64,000 nt of DNA from contig OZ038379.1 in NCBI GenBank assembly GCA_964036045.1, forward strand, positions 117,317,104-117,381,103. The letters run 5' to 3'. The stretch comes from Eutreptiella sp. 'Long Island Sound 2002'. Lineage: Eukaryota > Euglenozoa > Euglenophyceae > Eutreptiales > Eutreptiaceae. The notes under the pieces are model-generated. The model was not told the origin of the DNA. It worked only from the letters and a program-made list of their open reading frames with translations, and ran no database searches. Below are positions 9,475 through 18,093 of the stretch, piece by piece; the stretch's first letter is position 1, and each line of letters begins with the position of its first letter. The position numbers and the translations under genes were made by a program.

Positions 9475-9792
9475 GTGACTGACACCAACACCCCCAACCC
9501 TCCCTGTCATGTACCTGTTCCTGATGGAGTCTCTGAGTGTGGACTATCTGAGCTACCTAGCTCTATCCACTCAGATGACGAAACTGAGCACGACGCCTTC
9601 TTCGTGCAGACCTGTGTGGAGGAAGTGGAGAACGCCGAGTACGTCGCCCCACTCAAACCCCTACTCTCCATGAGGGTGGAAGACCCCGTGGACAAGGAGC
9701 TGGACCCTCGATCCAGGCTAAGGGAGTATGTGGATTCCAAGAGGAAGTTGGTGCCGAAAAAATTTTTGTTACCGGCAGCTCATGGCCACTGA
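9475..9792 (+). CDS. G2 acidic linker between protease and RT
   Basis: 105 codons in the same frame as gag and protease, separated from the latter only by the TGA at 9457. It is acidic and Pro/Ser-rich, with no recognised domain. Near its end the run CCGAAAAAATTTTTG (about 9758-9772) marks the point where the frame must change by -1 to enter the RT frame. It could be a slip site or a simple indel. It is not a canonical X-XXY-YYZ heptamer in this frame. Confidence 0.5.
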   Translation: MTDTNTPNPPCHVPVPDGVSECGLSELPSSIHSDDETEHDAFFVQTCVEEVENAEYVAPLKPLLSMRVEDPVDKELDPRSRLREYVDSKRKLVPKKFLLPAAHGH

Positions 9793-9803
9793 AGCAAGGA
9801 CGT

Positions 9804-11153
9804 ATGGGAGACCTATCCCAATTGAAGGAGGACCTCGAACAGAAGATCACCACCTGGCAAAGGGACGTAGATCTTAAGCTCATCAGGAGCGTGTGGGGCG
9901 CCCATGTGAGGACCCCAGAGGAGGACGACCTCTCGGAGGAATGTGTATGTGAACCCCCTCGAGCGTGCCTATGTTGCCATCGTCCACCGGAGATGGTTGA
10001 ACAAGACCTTCTATATGCCTACCAAGGGCTGAAGGACACTACCACGGGCGAAGAGTCGGTGGAGGACCACCTCCCGACGTCTATTACTCAGGGGGCAAGC
10101 AACTTACACTCTGACGAGGACATGGAGGACAAGATCAAGGTATTGGACCCGCGGGTACAGAAGCTTATAAGGACCTATCTGGAGGTGTTCGGAGAACTAG
10201 TCCCTCCAGCCTCATGTGACAAGCTGGTACAGATGGACCTCAAGCTGAAACCCGAGTTTGTGGGTCACAAGATCCGGAGGAGACCCTACCCAGCTCCTAA
10301 AGAGCAGGCCGACGAGATTGAGCGACAGATACAAGAATGTATCGACGCTGGCCTAGTCCTGGAGTACAAGGACGGGGACTATCCCCTACACTGCAGCCCC
10401 TGTTTCCTGGTGGCTAAACCTCGGTCTACAGCCAAACGGCTGGTAGTGGACTACGGAGAGCTGAACAAGAAAACGCTGAACCACTCAGGGTCCATTCCCA
10501 ATATGGAGTCTACCCTGGAGAAGATAGCCTCCTGTCGCCACAAGACCAAAATGGACAAGAGGAGCGGATTCTGGCAAGTGGACCTGACGCCCAACGCACA
10601 GGAACTACTGGCCTTCATCAGCCCTCAGGGGAGGGTGTTCAAGTGGAAGGTCATGCCGTTTGGCGTGGCTAACGCACCCGCTCTATTCCAAGAGCTGATG
10701 AACAAGATCTTGTCCATCCTACGAAGGAGACCTAAGGTGCAGGAGCTCATATCCCGTGGTGCCCAGATGGAGGCTCACATCGACGATGTATGCCTCGGAA
10801 CCAATACCAAGGAGGATCACCTAATCCTTTTGGCTGAGTTCTTTGCGGTCTGCCAGGAGAACCACACACGACTCAAGCTGGAGAAGTGTGAGTTCATGCA
10901 GGAGACCATGCAGTACCTGGGGTTTGACGTTGCCTATGGGTGGTGGACCCCAGCGGCCTCTAAGGCCAAACCCCTGATGGACGCCAAGGTACGACACGAA
11001 GACCCCAAGAAAGGACTTCATGATGTACGCAGTTTCATTGGGGCGTGCAACTTCTATCGCCGCCACATCAAAAACTTCACCTACACCAGCGCCGTTCTGA
11101 CGGACTTGATCAAGAAGAGTACCACTTGGCGCTGGGGCCCACAAGAGGTTTGA
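9804..11153 (+). CDS. pol: G2 reverse transcriptase, cut by a LINE-like insertion
   Basis: 449 codons as read; the true reading frame probably enters upstream from about 9765. The N-terminal ~170 residues hold a short Cys/His cluster (CVCEPPRACLCCH). The RT follows with RLVVDYGELNKKT, KMDKRSGFWQVDL (about 250), MPFGVANAPALFQELM, and the catalytic HIDDVCLG (325-328), where Tyr/Phe of YxDD is replaced by His. Thumb and connection motifs end at TTWRWGPQE. The frame then runs into inserted DNA. Deleting 11148-16492 (insertion plus one copy of the 17-bp target duplication) puts GPQE directly in frame with QQAFDELKDK of the RNase H. Confidence 0.85.
   Translation: MGDLSQLKEDLEQKITTWQRDVDLKLIRSVWGAHVRTPEEDDLSEECVCEPPRACLCCHRPPEMVEQDLLYAYQGLKDTTTGEESVEDHLPTSITQGASNLHSDEDMEDKIKVLDPRVQKLIRTYLEVFGELVPPASCDKLVQMDLKLKPEFVGHKIRRRPYPAPKEQADEIERQIQECIDAGLVLEYKDGDYPLHCSPCFLVAKPRSTAKRLVVDYGELNKKTLNHSGSIPNMESTLEKIASCRHKTKMDKRSGFWQVDLTPNAQELLAFISPQGRVFKWKVMPFGVANAPALFQELMNKILSILRRRPKVQELISRGAQMEAHIDDVCLGTNTKEDHLILLAEFFAVCQENHTRLKLEKCEFMQETMQYLGFDVAYGWWTPAASKAKPLMDAKVRHEDPKKGLHDVRSFIGACNFYRRHIKNFTYTSAVLTDLIKKSTTWRWGPQEV
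11131..11147 (+). repeat. left 17-bp target site duplication of the LINE-like insertion
   Basis: GCTGGGGCCCACAAGAG is repeated exactly at 16476-16492. It encodes WGPQE of the interrupted RT/RNase H junction. Confidence 0.85.
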
Positions 11154-11170
11154 GGTTTGAGGTTTGATTT

Positions 11171-13062
11171 TGCGGGTACTAGACGCTTTTCGGCCCCGGG
11201 GGGCCACCTGGTCGGGCCAGGTGATATCCTCCCCACCGGGTCCTAGTGGGGGGCCCTCCAAGACGCACCTCCTGCCTGGTGGCGGAGTCCCCCGGGTTCA
11301 CAGAGCTCGGAGCCCCGTCCTTCCCCGGCGTCCCTGTTTCGCCACTCCCCGGTCAGTGCATCAATTCGCAGCCGTGGCCGCGGGCGCTTACCCACTGCGT
11401 CGCCCCCCTAATGCGTGGTCGCCCGGGGCTTCGGCGCCGCCGGGCCCGTGCTACTGGCTTGTCGCCAGTGGGACCCCCTTGGGCTGGCGCGGAGACTGCC
11501 TAGCCTAGGGGTTGGGGCGTGGCGCTGTGCGCCACTACTGCCTTGGCGGGTGCAGTGTCCCGTCTGTGTGTGCGCGGCGCTCGCGGCCGGTTCGGGGGGG
11601 TTCGGGCTGGTACCTGGTGTTGTGTCTCCCCTTCTTCCCCCTTCCCGCCCCGAGTATCCCGCGTTGCGTGTGGCGGGCCGTCCCGTCCGGGTGTCCCTTA
11701 TCCTCGCTCGCTGGTACGCCATTCCATGTGGTCTGTGCGTTCTGCGCGCTCGGTCCGGTTGCCCTTCTGGTGGTCCCCGCGTGTCCTTTTCGTGTGTGTG
11801 CGCTCGCGCTCTCGCGGTGTCCGCTCCCCGCTGGGTGGTGTGGCGCGCGCATCTCGCGTGGTCCCGGCACTGGGCGCTGGTAGGGCCGTTCCATGTGGTC
11901 CGTGCCCCTCCGCGTGTCCTGCCCCGGTCCCGTGCTCCGTCTGGCGCGCTTGGGGGGGGGGGCGGTCCGGTCCCGGTTCCCCCCTACTTGGCTTCGGGTT
12001 GCGGGGGCGGCGGCTGGGCGTCCCTGGGTGGGTGCCTTCGTCCGTTGCGTGGGGCGTTCTGGGTCTTGCGTTCCTCTTCCCTCATCTGCCCGTCCACTAG
12101 GTGGGCTGTCGGGGTCTGCGTTGCGGGCGTGCGGTTGTGGGGGCCCCGCTCTGTTCTTGCGGGGGGGGAGAGAGGTGTCGACTTGGTGTCCAGGCGCCGG
12201 CCCGCCGGATTCCCATGACGAGCCTGATGCGCGCGGAGCTTCGCCCTGCGGGATGCGTGGGGGGGTTGGGGTGACCGTGGCTGGAGTGGTGCTCCATTGT
12301 CCCGGTTCATGGCCCAGCAGAGCAGCCCTACCGCGGGCTTACTCTTAGCACAGGGGGAGGGGGTTGCGGGTGCGTTTGTTCTGTGACCCGGGTGCCGGTG
12401 TATCTCTGAAGGCAGCCGCCCCGGAGGTAGCGCACCAGGCGCGCGCCGCGAAGCAGCTGGTTCGAACCCCTGGGATCGGTGGTCTCCCACCGATCCCTTC
12501 GAATACCGGGCGAGGCCTCCCATCGACCTGTTTGAGTACAGGTGACGGTGCACACTGCTGCAGGGGTGGGTGGCTCCCATGTCTTTTGTTTTTCTTGGGT
12601 GGGGGGTAAAACAAACGAGACCTCCACCCGATCCACCGGTATCGGTGGTGGCGCGAGTTGCTGGAGGGGGGGGTGGTTCCCACGTCGCCAACTAGAGAGC
12701 TCTACGTGCAGGGATCCCAGGAGCACCAACGCCCGGGATCGAACCCCCGCACTGGACGATTGAAGACCGACGCTCTCACTACTGGGCCGCGGGAGTCTCT
12801 TACGCCACTGAGGGGTGTCGTCGGCTATGAATCCCGTCCTGAGGGTGGGGCTGTGCGCTGTGAAGCGTGTTGCGCGTGCCGGGAGGCCCCAGTCCACGCG
12901 CACGGGGTCGGGACAGGGGGGGAGGGGGCTGGGTGGGGTGCGTTGGATCGCCGACTGACGTGCACAGGGGTAAGAGGCGGGCAGTAGCACCACCGGGTCG
13001 CCGACTGACTGTAGGGCGGGGGGTCGCTCTGCCTCTTTCCGTCCCTCTGCCTTCCCTGGGCA
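11171..13062. other. GC-rich 3' body of the LINE-like insertion
   Basis: Long frames here are compositional; none shows a domain. Recognisable pieces are: a perfect hairpin at 12472-12497 (11-bp arms GGGATCGGTGG/CCACCGATCCC, loop TCTC); a B-box-like GGTTCGAACCC just before it on the plus strand (12459-12469); and a decayed tRNA-like segment on the minus strand at about 12720-12795, with an A-box-like GGCCCAGTAGTG and a B-box GGTTCGATCCC. The plus strand is poor in A. Confidence 0.45.
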
Positions 13063-15090
13063 GGCAACAAAGCGGGCGTCACTGGCGTTGCGCTGTCCAT
13101 GGGGGGCGTGGCCCCCCATACCACTCCGGTTCGTGTTCACCCAGCCTCTCCGGGTACGATCTGTGCGGCGTCCCGGTGCGCAGGCGTGGGCCCGCTTGTT
13201 CTTCGCGGCCCCCTTGTGGGCCGGCGGCCGGAGCGGGGGGGCGGGTCACACTCCGGCTCCCCTCTCGGGTGGGGGGGGCCCATCCCCCTTGCCTCGGGGG
13301 GGGTGTCGCGCTGCTGCCTCCCCGCTCTCGTTCCGGGCGGCGGCCTGCGGTACCCCTTTCTGGCCTTCCCCTCCGGCGCGCGCGTGCGGTCGGGGCTGAA
13401 GTGCCGCCCCGGGGCGGGGGGGGGTGAGGGGCGGCCCGTGGACCGCTCCCCTGGGGGCCCCGGCTGACCTGCAAGCCCCCCCTCTGTCCCCTCGGAGTGG
13501 GCTGTGGTCACGGGAGGGTCATGCGGGGCGCGGCCTCCTTCGTGTTCCGTTGTGCGCGTTGCTCCGGCACGCCGGTGTGGGTTCGTGGGGGCAGGTCCAG
13601 CCGCCGTTGCCCTTACCGTGTCGCCGTTCCCCCTGTGGGTGGGGGCGCCCCCCCGGCCCAGGGGGGGCGGAGGGCCGCGCCTGTGGCTCCCCAGCTGGGG
13701 TGGGTGCGGGGGGGGGGGGGGGGCCACCCCGCTCGCTCTCGGGCCTGTGTGGGAGGGGGGGGGGGGGAGTGGGGGGGGTCCTTCGGTCCCCTGGCGATGC
13801 CCCCTGTCGGCCAAAAGGGGGGGGGGGGCAGCTTGGCGGTCCCGGCCCCGGGGGCCAGCCATCGGCCAGGGGGGTCGCGCCCTTCCCCCGCCCCCCTCTA
13901 CCGAGAGCCGGATCCTCACGCAGTCCCTCCCTGGGGCCCCTCATCTCCCGGCCGTCGCCGCGCGGCGCTGGCCGGCTGGGGTTGGCCGTGAGGGTCAGCG
14001 GTCAGTGGTTAGCGGGTTGCGGGGCCGCTTTCCCTGGGTTGGCAACAAAGCGGGCGTCCCTTGGTGTCGTGCTGTCCATGGGGGGCGTGGCCACCCATAC
14101 CATTCCGGTTCGCGCCCACCCGGCTTCTCTGGGCACGATCTGCGCGGCGTCCCGGTGCGCAGGCGTGGGCCCACTTGCTCTCCGCGGCCCCCATTGGAGC
14201 CGGCGGCTGGGGCGTGGGGGCGGGTCACACTCCGGCTCCCCTCTCGGGCGGGGGGGTCCGCCCCTTCTGCCTCGGGGGGTGGGGGCCGGGGCCCCTGCGG
14301 CTGGCGGGCCGGTGGGGGGGCGGGGGGGGGGGGGTGTCGCGCCGCGGCCTCCCTGCTCTCGTTCCAGGCGGCGGCCTGTGGTACTCCTTCCTGGCCCTCT
14401 CCGTGTCGCCGGTGCGCTCCCTTCCGGCGCGCGCTTGCGGTCGGGGCTGAGGTGCCGCCCCGGGGTGGGGGGGGGTGAGGGGCGGCCCGTGGACCGCCCC
14501 CCTGCGGGCCCCATCTGACTTGATACCCTCCCTCTGTCACCTCGGAGCGGGCTGTGGTTACGGGAGGGTCATGTGGGGCGCGGCCTCCTTCCTGCTCCGT
14601 CGTGCGCGTTGCTCCGGCACGCCGGTGTGGGTTCGCGGGAGCAGGCCCAGTCGCCGTTGCCCGCGTTGCGCCGCCGTTCCCCCTGAGGGGGGGGCGCCCC
14701 CCCGGCCCTGGGGGGGCGGAGGGCCGCGCCTGTGGCTCCCCTGCTGTGGTGGGTGCGGGGGGGGGGGGGGGGTGGGGGGGCCGCCTCCTCGCCCGCCCCC
14801 GGGTCTGTGCGGGGGGGGGGGGTGGGTTGGGGGGGGCCCTTTGGCCCCCTGGCGATGCCTCTCGTCGGCCGTGGGGGGGGGGGCGGGGGCGGCATGGCGG
14901 CCCTGGTCCCGGGGGCCAGCCATCGGCCAGGGGGTCGCGCCCTTCACCCGCCCCCCCTATCGAGAGCTGGATGCCCGCGCAGGCCCTTGCCGGGGCCCTC
15001 ACCTCCCCGGCCGTTGCCGCGCGGCGCCGGCCGGCCGGGGGTGGCCGTGGGGGTTAGCGGTCAGTGGTTAGCAGGTTGCGGGGCAGCCGG
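13063..15090. repeat. two tandem ~1.0-kb units, A-depleted on the plus strand with long G-runs
   Basis: GGCAACAAAGCGGGCGTC recurs at 13063 and 14041, followed by matching sequence (CATGGGGGGCGTGGCC and beyond). GGTCAGTGGTTAGC-type sequence recurs at about 13999 and 15060. Spacings are 978-1062 bp because G-run lengths differ. Runs of 8-15 G are frequent and could form quadruplexes. Several lines of sequence contain only one to three A per 60 bases. Confidence 0.7.
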
Positions 15091-15230
15091 TTCCTCCCCG
15101 CGCTTGTCGCCCCCGCACTCCCTCCCGCGGGAGGCGGCGCGCCCCCGCACGTCGTGCCATACCGTGGGGGGGGCGTGGGTCAGGGGGCCCATCCCCCCCC
15201 CCAACCCTCCCGTACCCGCCGTCTGGGCCT

Positions 15231-16466
15231 TCACTTGCGCCGCCGCTTGTGTGGGGGCTGGGGCTGCGGCGGCGGCGGGTTGTGCCGGCGGTAGCGCCAG
15301 TGGGCGAGGGCGCTACGCAAAGCCCGGGGGAGCCAGTTGTTGGCGTCCGCATCCGCGATGCGGAGCACCGCTCCCCCCTCCAGGAAGGCCGGCCACGTCG
15401 GCTCCCTGTCGGGCCACGCCGCCCGGATCACTGACCTGAGGACCCTCTCGTGGTCCTCTGGGGCCGCCCACCCCCCCGGGGGTGCCTCTCGGTTTCCTCC
15501 GTCCCTCTGGAGGAGCACGGCATCGAAGAGCCGGTTCCGCGACCTCCTGGAGGTCCCCTGGTTGGCCCAGCACAACCACCCGTACACTTCCCCCACCAGG
15601 GGGAGGGTCTCCCCCCCCAGCGGGTCCGGGACTGCGCCCCAGTCAACGTCCCACGGCCGGCTCTCCTCCGCCCCCCGTGCCGGCCCCCCTCGCTGCTCCT
15701 GCACCTGCGGCGCCGATGCCACGCCCCGTCCCCCCTCCGCCGAGGCCATCCACGCCGGCTCCGCCCTCGGCGCGGGGGGGGCTTGCTGGTGCTGGTGTCG
15801 TGGGGGTTGGGGGGGGACGAGCTCGCCGGCGTCAGGGTCGATGTTGTAGAGGTGGTGGTGGTGGTGTTGGTGGTGGTGGTAGGTGTGGTGTGCCGGCATC
15901 TGTTGGATGCCGGAGGGGATGCACCTCACCGGCTGCACGTCCGGCTGCGGGGGCGCTCCGCCCTCTGCCCCCCTCCCCTCGCCCCGCCCTCCCCCCTGGG
16001 CTCCCATGCCCCGTCCCTCCTGCCCCTTGGGGCCCTTGCCCTTGCCCTTGCCCTTGCCCTTGGGCCCCTTTCCGGTCCCGTGCCCGTGTCGCGGGTCCCG
16101 CCTCTCGTCCCCCACGCCCTGGCCCGCTCGCTCTCCCATCCCCCCTTGTCCTGCCCCCTGCGCCTGGGTACCCTTCCCGCGCCCCTGAGCACCCTTCCCG
16201 TGCCCTGGCCCCTCCCCGACCCCCTGCCCGTGTCGCGAGTCCCGCCTCTCGTCCACCACGCCCCGGCCCGCTCGCTCTCCCACCTCCCCTCGCTCCGCCC
16301 CCTGCACCTGGGCTCCCTGTCCGCGCCCCTGCGCGCCCTTCCCGTGCCCTGACCCCTCCCCTGCCCCCTGCCTGTCACGCAGTCCGCCGCTCCCCTCCCC
16401 CTCGCCGCTGCGCCCTTCCTGGACCACTCGCCGGGCGTCCCGCTGCCTTTGCAGTTGCGGCAGCGT
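15231..16466 (-). CDS. ORF1-like protein of the LINE-like insertion, 5'-incomplete
   Basis: An open frame of about 410 codons on the minus strand, entering from the target duplication with no in-frame ATG near the start, so the 5' end is probably truncated. The first ~150 residues are Gly/Arg/Gln/Lys-rich and built of a 48-residue tandem repeat (144-bp DNA period, landmarks at 16227 and 16083) containing GERAG and DERRDSRHG. A KGKGKGKGKG run follows, then a His-rich patch (HHTYHHHQHHHHH). The C-terminal ~140 residues look globular: WDVDWGAVPDPLGGE, EVYGWLCWANQGTSRRS, HERVLRSVIRAAWPDREP, ending in a basic KRRRK. I do not recognise the fold. Nucleic-acid binding is likely from composition. Confidence 0.5.
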   Translation of the reverse strand, partial: TLPQLQRQRDARRVVQEGRSGEGEGSGGLRDRQGAGEGSGHGKGAQGRGQGAQVQGAERGEVGERAGRGVVDERRDSRHGQGVGEGPGHGKGAQGRGKGTQAQGAGQGGMGERAGQGVGDERRDPRHGHGTGKGPKGKGKGKGKGPKGQEGRGMGAQGGGRGEGRGAEGGAPPQPDVQPVRCIPSGIQQMPAHHTYHHHQHHHHHLYNIDPDAGELVPPQPPRHQHQQAPPAPRAEPAWMASAEGGRGVASAPQVQEQRGGPARGAEESRPWDVDWGAVPDPLGGETLPLVGEVYGWLCWANQGTSRRSRNRLFDAVLLQRDGGNREAPPGGWAAPEDHERVLRSVIRAAWPDREPTWPAFLEGGAVLRIADADANNWLPRALRSALAHWRYRRHNPPPPQPQPPHKRRRK

Positions 16467-16475
16467 GACGCCCGG

Positions 16476-16492
16476 GCTGGGGCCCACAAGAG
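16476..16492 (+). repeat. right 17-bp target site duplication
   Basis: Exact copy of 11131-11147. The reading frame of the interrupted G2 pol resumes through it. Confidence 0.85.
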
Positions 16493-16540
16493 CAACAAGC
16501 GTTTGACGAGCTCAAAGACAAGGTAGCCAACGCTAAGTGC

Positions 16541-17992
16541 TTGGGCGTGCCTAGGGCACAAGGGGGGATTATCCTGGTGACCGACGCCAGCAATGTGGGC
16601 GGTGGTGGAACGTTGTTCCAATGGCAAGCACTAGAGAAGGAGGAGTTCGACTCGGCCATTTCCCAATGGGGGACGGAAGGTCTCAACCGAGATGGAACCC
16701 TCAATCACAGCTACCCTAACGACAAGTGGGTCCTAGTACCTGTGGGCCACTGGAACTGGACGTGGAACCAGGCCACGGGGAACTACTCCACCTATGAGCA
16801 GGAATTGCTCGCGGGTATGCTGGTGCTATCCTCACAAGCACGACTGTTGGGGAGTAACCCTGTGGTCTGGCTGTGCGACCAAGAGCCGGTCCGCAGTTTC
16901 CAGAAGGGTCCCCCACCTGAGAAGGCCAAGCTACGGCGCTGGCGGACCTACCTCAGTCAACTACGGCTGACGGTACACCATATCCAGGGAGTGAAGAACG
17001 AGTGTGCCGACTACATCAGCCGCAACAACTTCGACGCCCTGGTTGGTCCCCGGTCTGAAGCGCTGGCTAAGGAGGCGTTCAGCCGTATGGACGTCCACTT
17101 AGACCTCAACATGACGATGATACGCCCCCTGGATGGACTCCAACAATCGGAGTACCTGAAGGAGTTTGGGGATATCTGCAAGCGCCTTGAGAAACGCCTT
17201 GAACCCCTCCTGGTCAACCAGGACCAGTGGAAGAGGGACAAGAGCTACCTCTGGCACGAGGACCGCATTGTGGGGCCTAGTGACAGAGTCCCAGCGCTGC
17301 TGAAGTGGACCCATGAGTCCAGCGATCATGTGGGTGCTGACCGTACCCTGAGGCTGTTCAAGCAGTGGTTCCACACTACGTGGATTGACGACCAACTGCG
17401 GAAAACTCTCCAGCCCATCGTGGACAAGTGCCCGTGCAGGTCCTGTAAACCAGGGGATATCAGGGACAGAGGTCTCTACCCGACCCTGCCCATCCCTCAC
17501 TGTGCTAACAGTGTTCTATACGTGGACTACACGGAGATGCCGAAGTTCGGGGGCTATGACTTCGCCCTCGTGGTAACCTGTGGGTTGACCAGGTTTAACA
17601 GGGTGTTCCCATGTACCAAGCACATTACCGGGAGGAGACTATGCCCGGCGTGTTGCCATCGCGCGCACAGGCTGTCCCGGAGCCACCGCAGGGGCATCTG
17701 TTTGACCACCTTCGCTGCGCCCGCGGGGAACCCTGTGGTCCGCTCGCGATCTGCGTGCCGCAGGAGGTGGAGGATGACTTTGGCGTCCACCGTGTGGACC
17801 CATGGTCGGTGGGCACCGTATTGTATGGGGAGGGAGGCGGCCACCCCCTCCCCGTCGGGCACCGTGCCCGAGATTGCCACCGCCCACGTGCGGGTGAGGT
17901 CGGCAGCGAGAGCGACGCTGGTGGCGTGTTTGCAGGGTCCGCCCCCGGATGCGTCGGAAGAGGTGTGGCCCCAGGTCTCCGGGATCCAGTAG
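16541..17992 (+). CDS. pol: G2 RNase H and N-terminal integrase, C-terminus replaced
   Basis: Continuation of the RT after the LINE-like insertion; the frame is open from the target duplication. RNase H has IILVTDASN (first Asp, near residue 13), YSTYEQELLAG (Glu), VVWLCDQEPVRSF (Asp) and HHIQGVKNECADYISR. The integrase HHCC finger follows: HESSDHVGADRTLRLF, then CPCRSCKPGD. The first core Asp is in VLYVDYTEMPKF. After LTRFNRVFPCTKHITG (about 17630) the sequence no longer resembles integrase in this frame, and the second Asp and the Glu of the DDE triad are missing. The last ~115 residues are therefore probably not native. Confidence 0.75.
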   Translation: MGVPRAQGGIILVTDASNVGGGGTLFQWQALEKEEFDSAISQWGTEGLNRDGTLNHSYPNDKWVLVPVGHWNWTWNQATGNYSTYEQELLAGMLVLSSQARLLGSNPVVWLCDQEPVRSFQKGPPPEKAKLRRWRTYLSQLRLTVHHIQGVKNECADYISRNNFDALVGPRSEALAKEAFSRMDVHLDLNMTMIRPLDGLQQSEYLKEFGDICKRLEKRLEPLLVNQDQWKRDKSYLWHEDRIVGPSDRVPALLKWTHESSDHVGADRTLRLFKQWFHTTWIDDQLRKTLQPIVDKCPCRSCKPGDIRDRGLYPTLPIPHCANSVLYVDYTEMPKFGGYDFALVVTCGLTRFNRVFPCTKHITGRRLCPACCHRAHRLSRSHRRGICLTTFAAPAGNPVVRSRSACRRRWRMTLASTVWTHGRWAPYCMGREAATPSPSGTVPEIATAHVRVRSAARATLVACLQGPPPDASEEVWPQVSGIQ

Positions 17993-18093
17993 TATCTGGT
18001 GGGGCTGAGCCACCCCGCGTTGAGGTCGGTGGTGTGATCTGCGCCCTTGTTTAGCAGGGCATGAAAAAAATGGTATGCTGCTGCACCAATCAC
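17640..18093 (-). other. unidentified segment replacing the integrase core
   Basis: Plus-strand homology to integrase stops at about 17635. The minus strand is open over 18093-17554 with a more protein-like reading (for example HTVDAKVILHLLRHADRE and GAAKVVKQMPLRWLRD) than the plus frames. It may be an inverted fragment of another element or simply GC-rich filler. No family recognised. Confidence 0.3.

Larger units (their letters stand above)
11148..16475 (-). mobile_element. LINE-like retroposon (no RT seen), 5.3 kb
   Basis: Bounded by an exact 17-bp target duplication, typical of target-primed reverse transcription rather than an LTR or DNA element. On the minus strand the 3' end carries a short tandem tail of CAAACCT-type units (11148-11170) in place of poly(A), which fixes the orientation. 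From its 5' end it has an ORF1-like frame (16466-15231), then about 2 kb of two ~1-kb tandem units, then 1.9 kb of GC-rich sequence with tRNA-like B-boxes. I find no RT or endonuclease motif in any frame, so it is non-autonomous or internally rearranged. The restored host frame suggests a fairly recent insertion. Confidence 0.65.

Noticed and set aside
9755-9775. Programmed -1 frameshift site at A6T5 in G2
   Set aside because: In the incoming frame the run does not give a canonical slippery heptamer, and a homopolymer indel explains the shift equally well. It is mentioned only as a possibility.
13137-15002. Pro/Gly/Arg-rich long frames on both strands of the G-run region
   Set aside because: Composition alone (GC-rich, A-poor) keeps frames open; overlapping frames of similar length on both strands and no domain.
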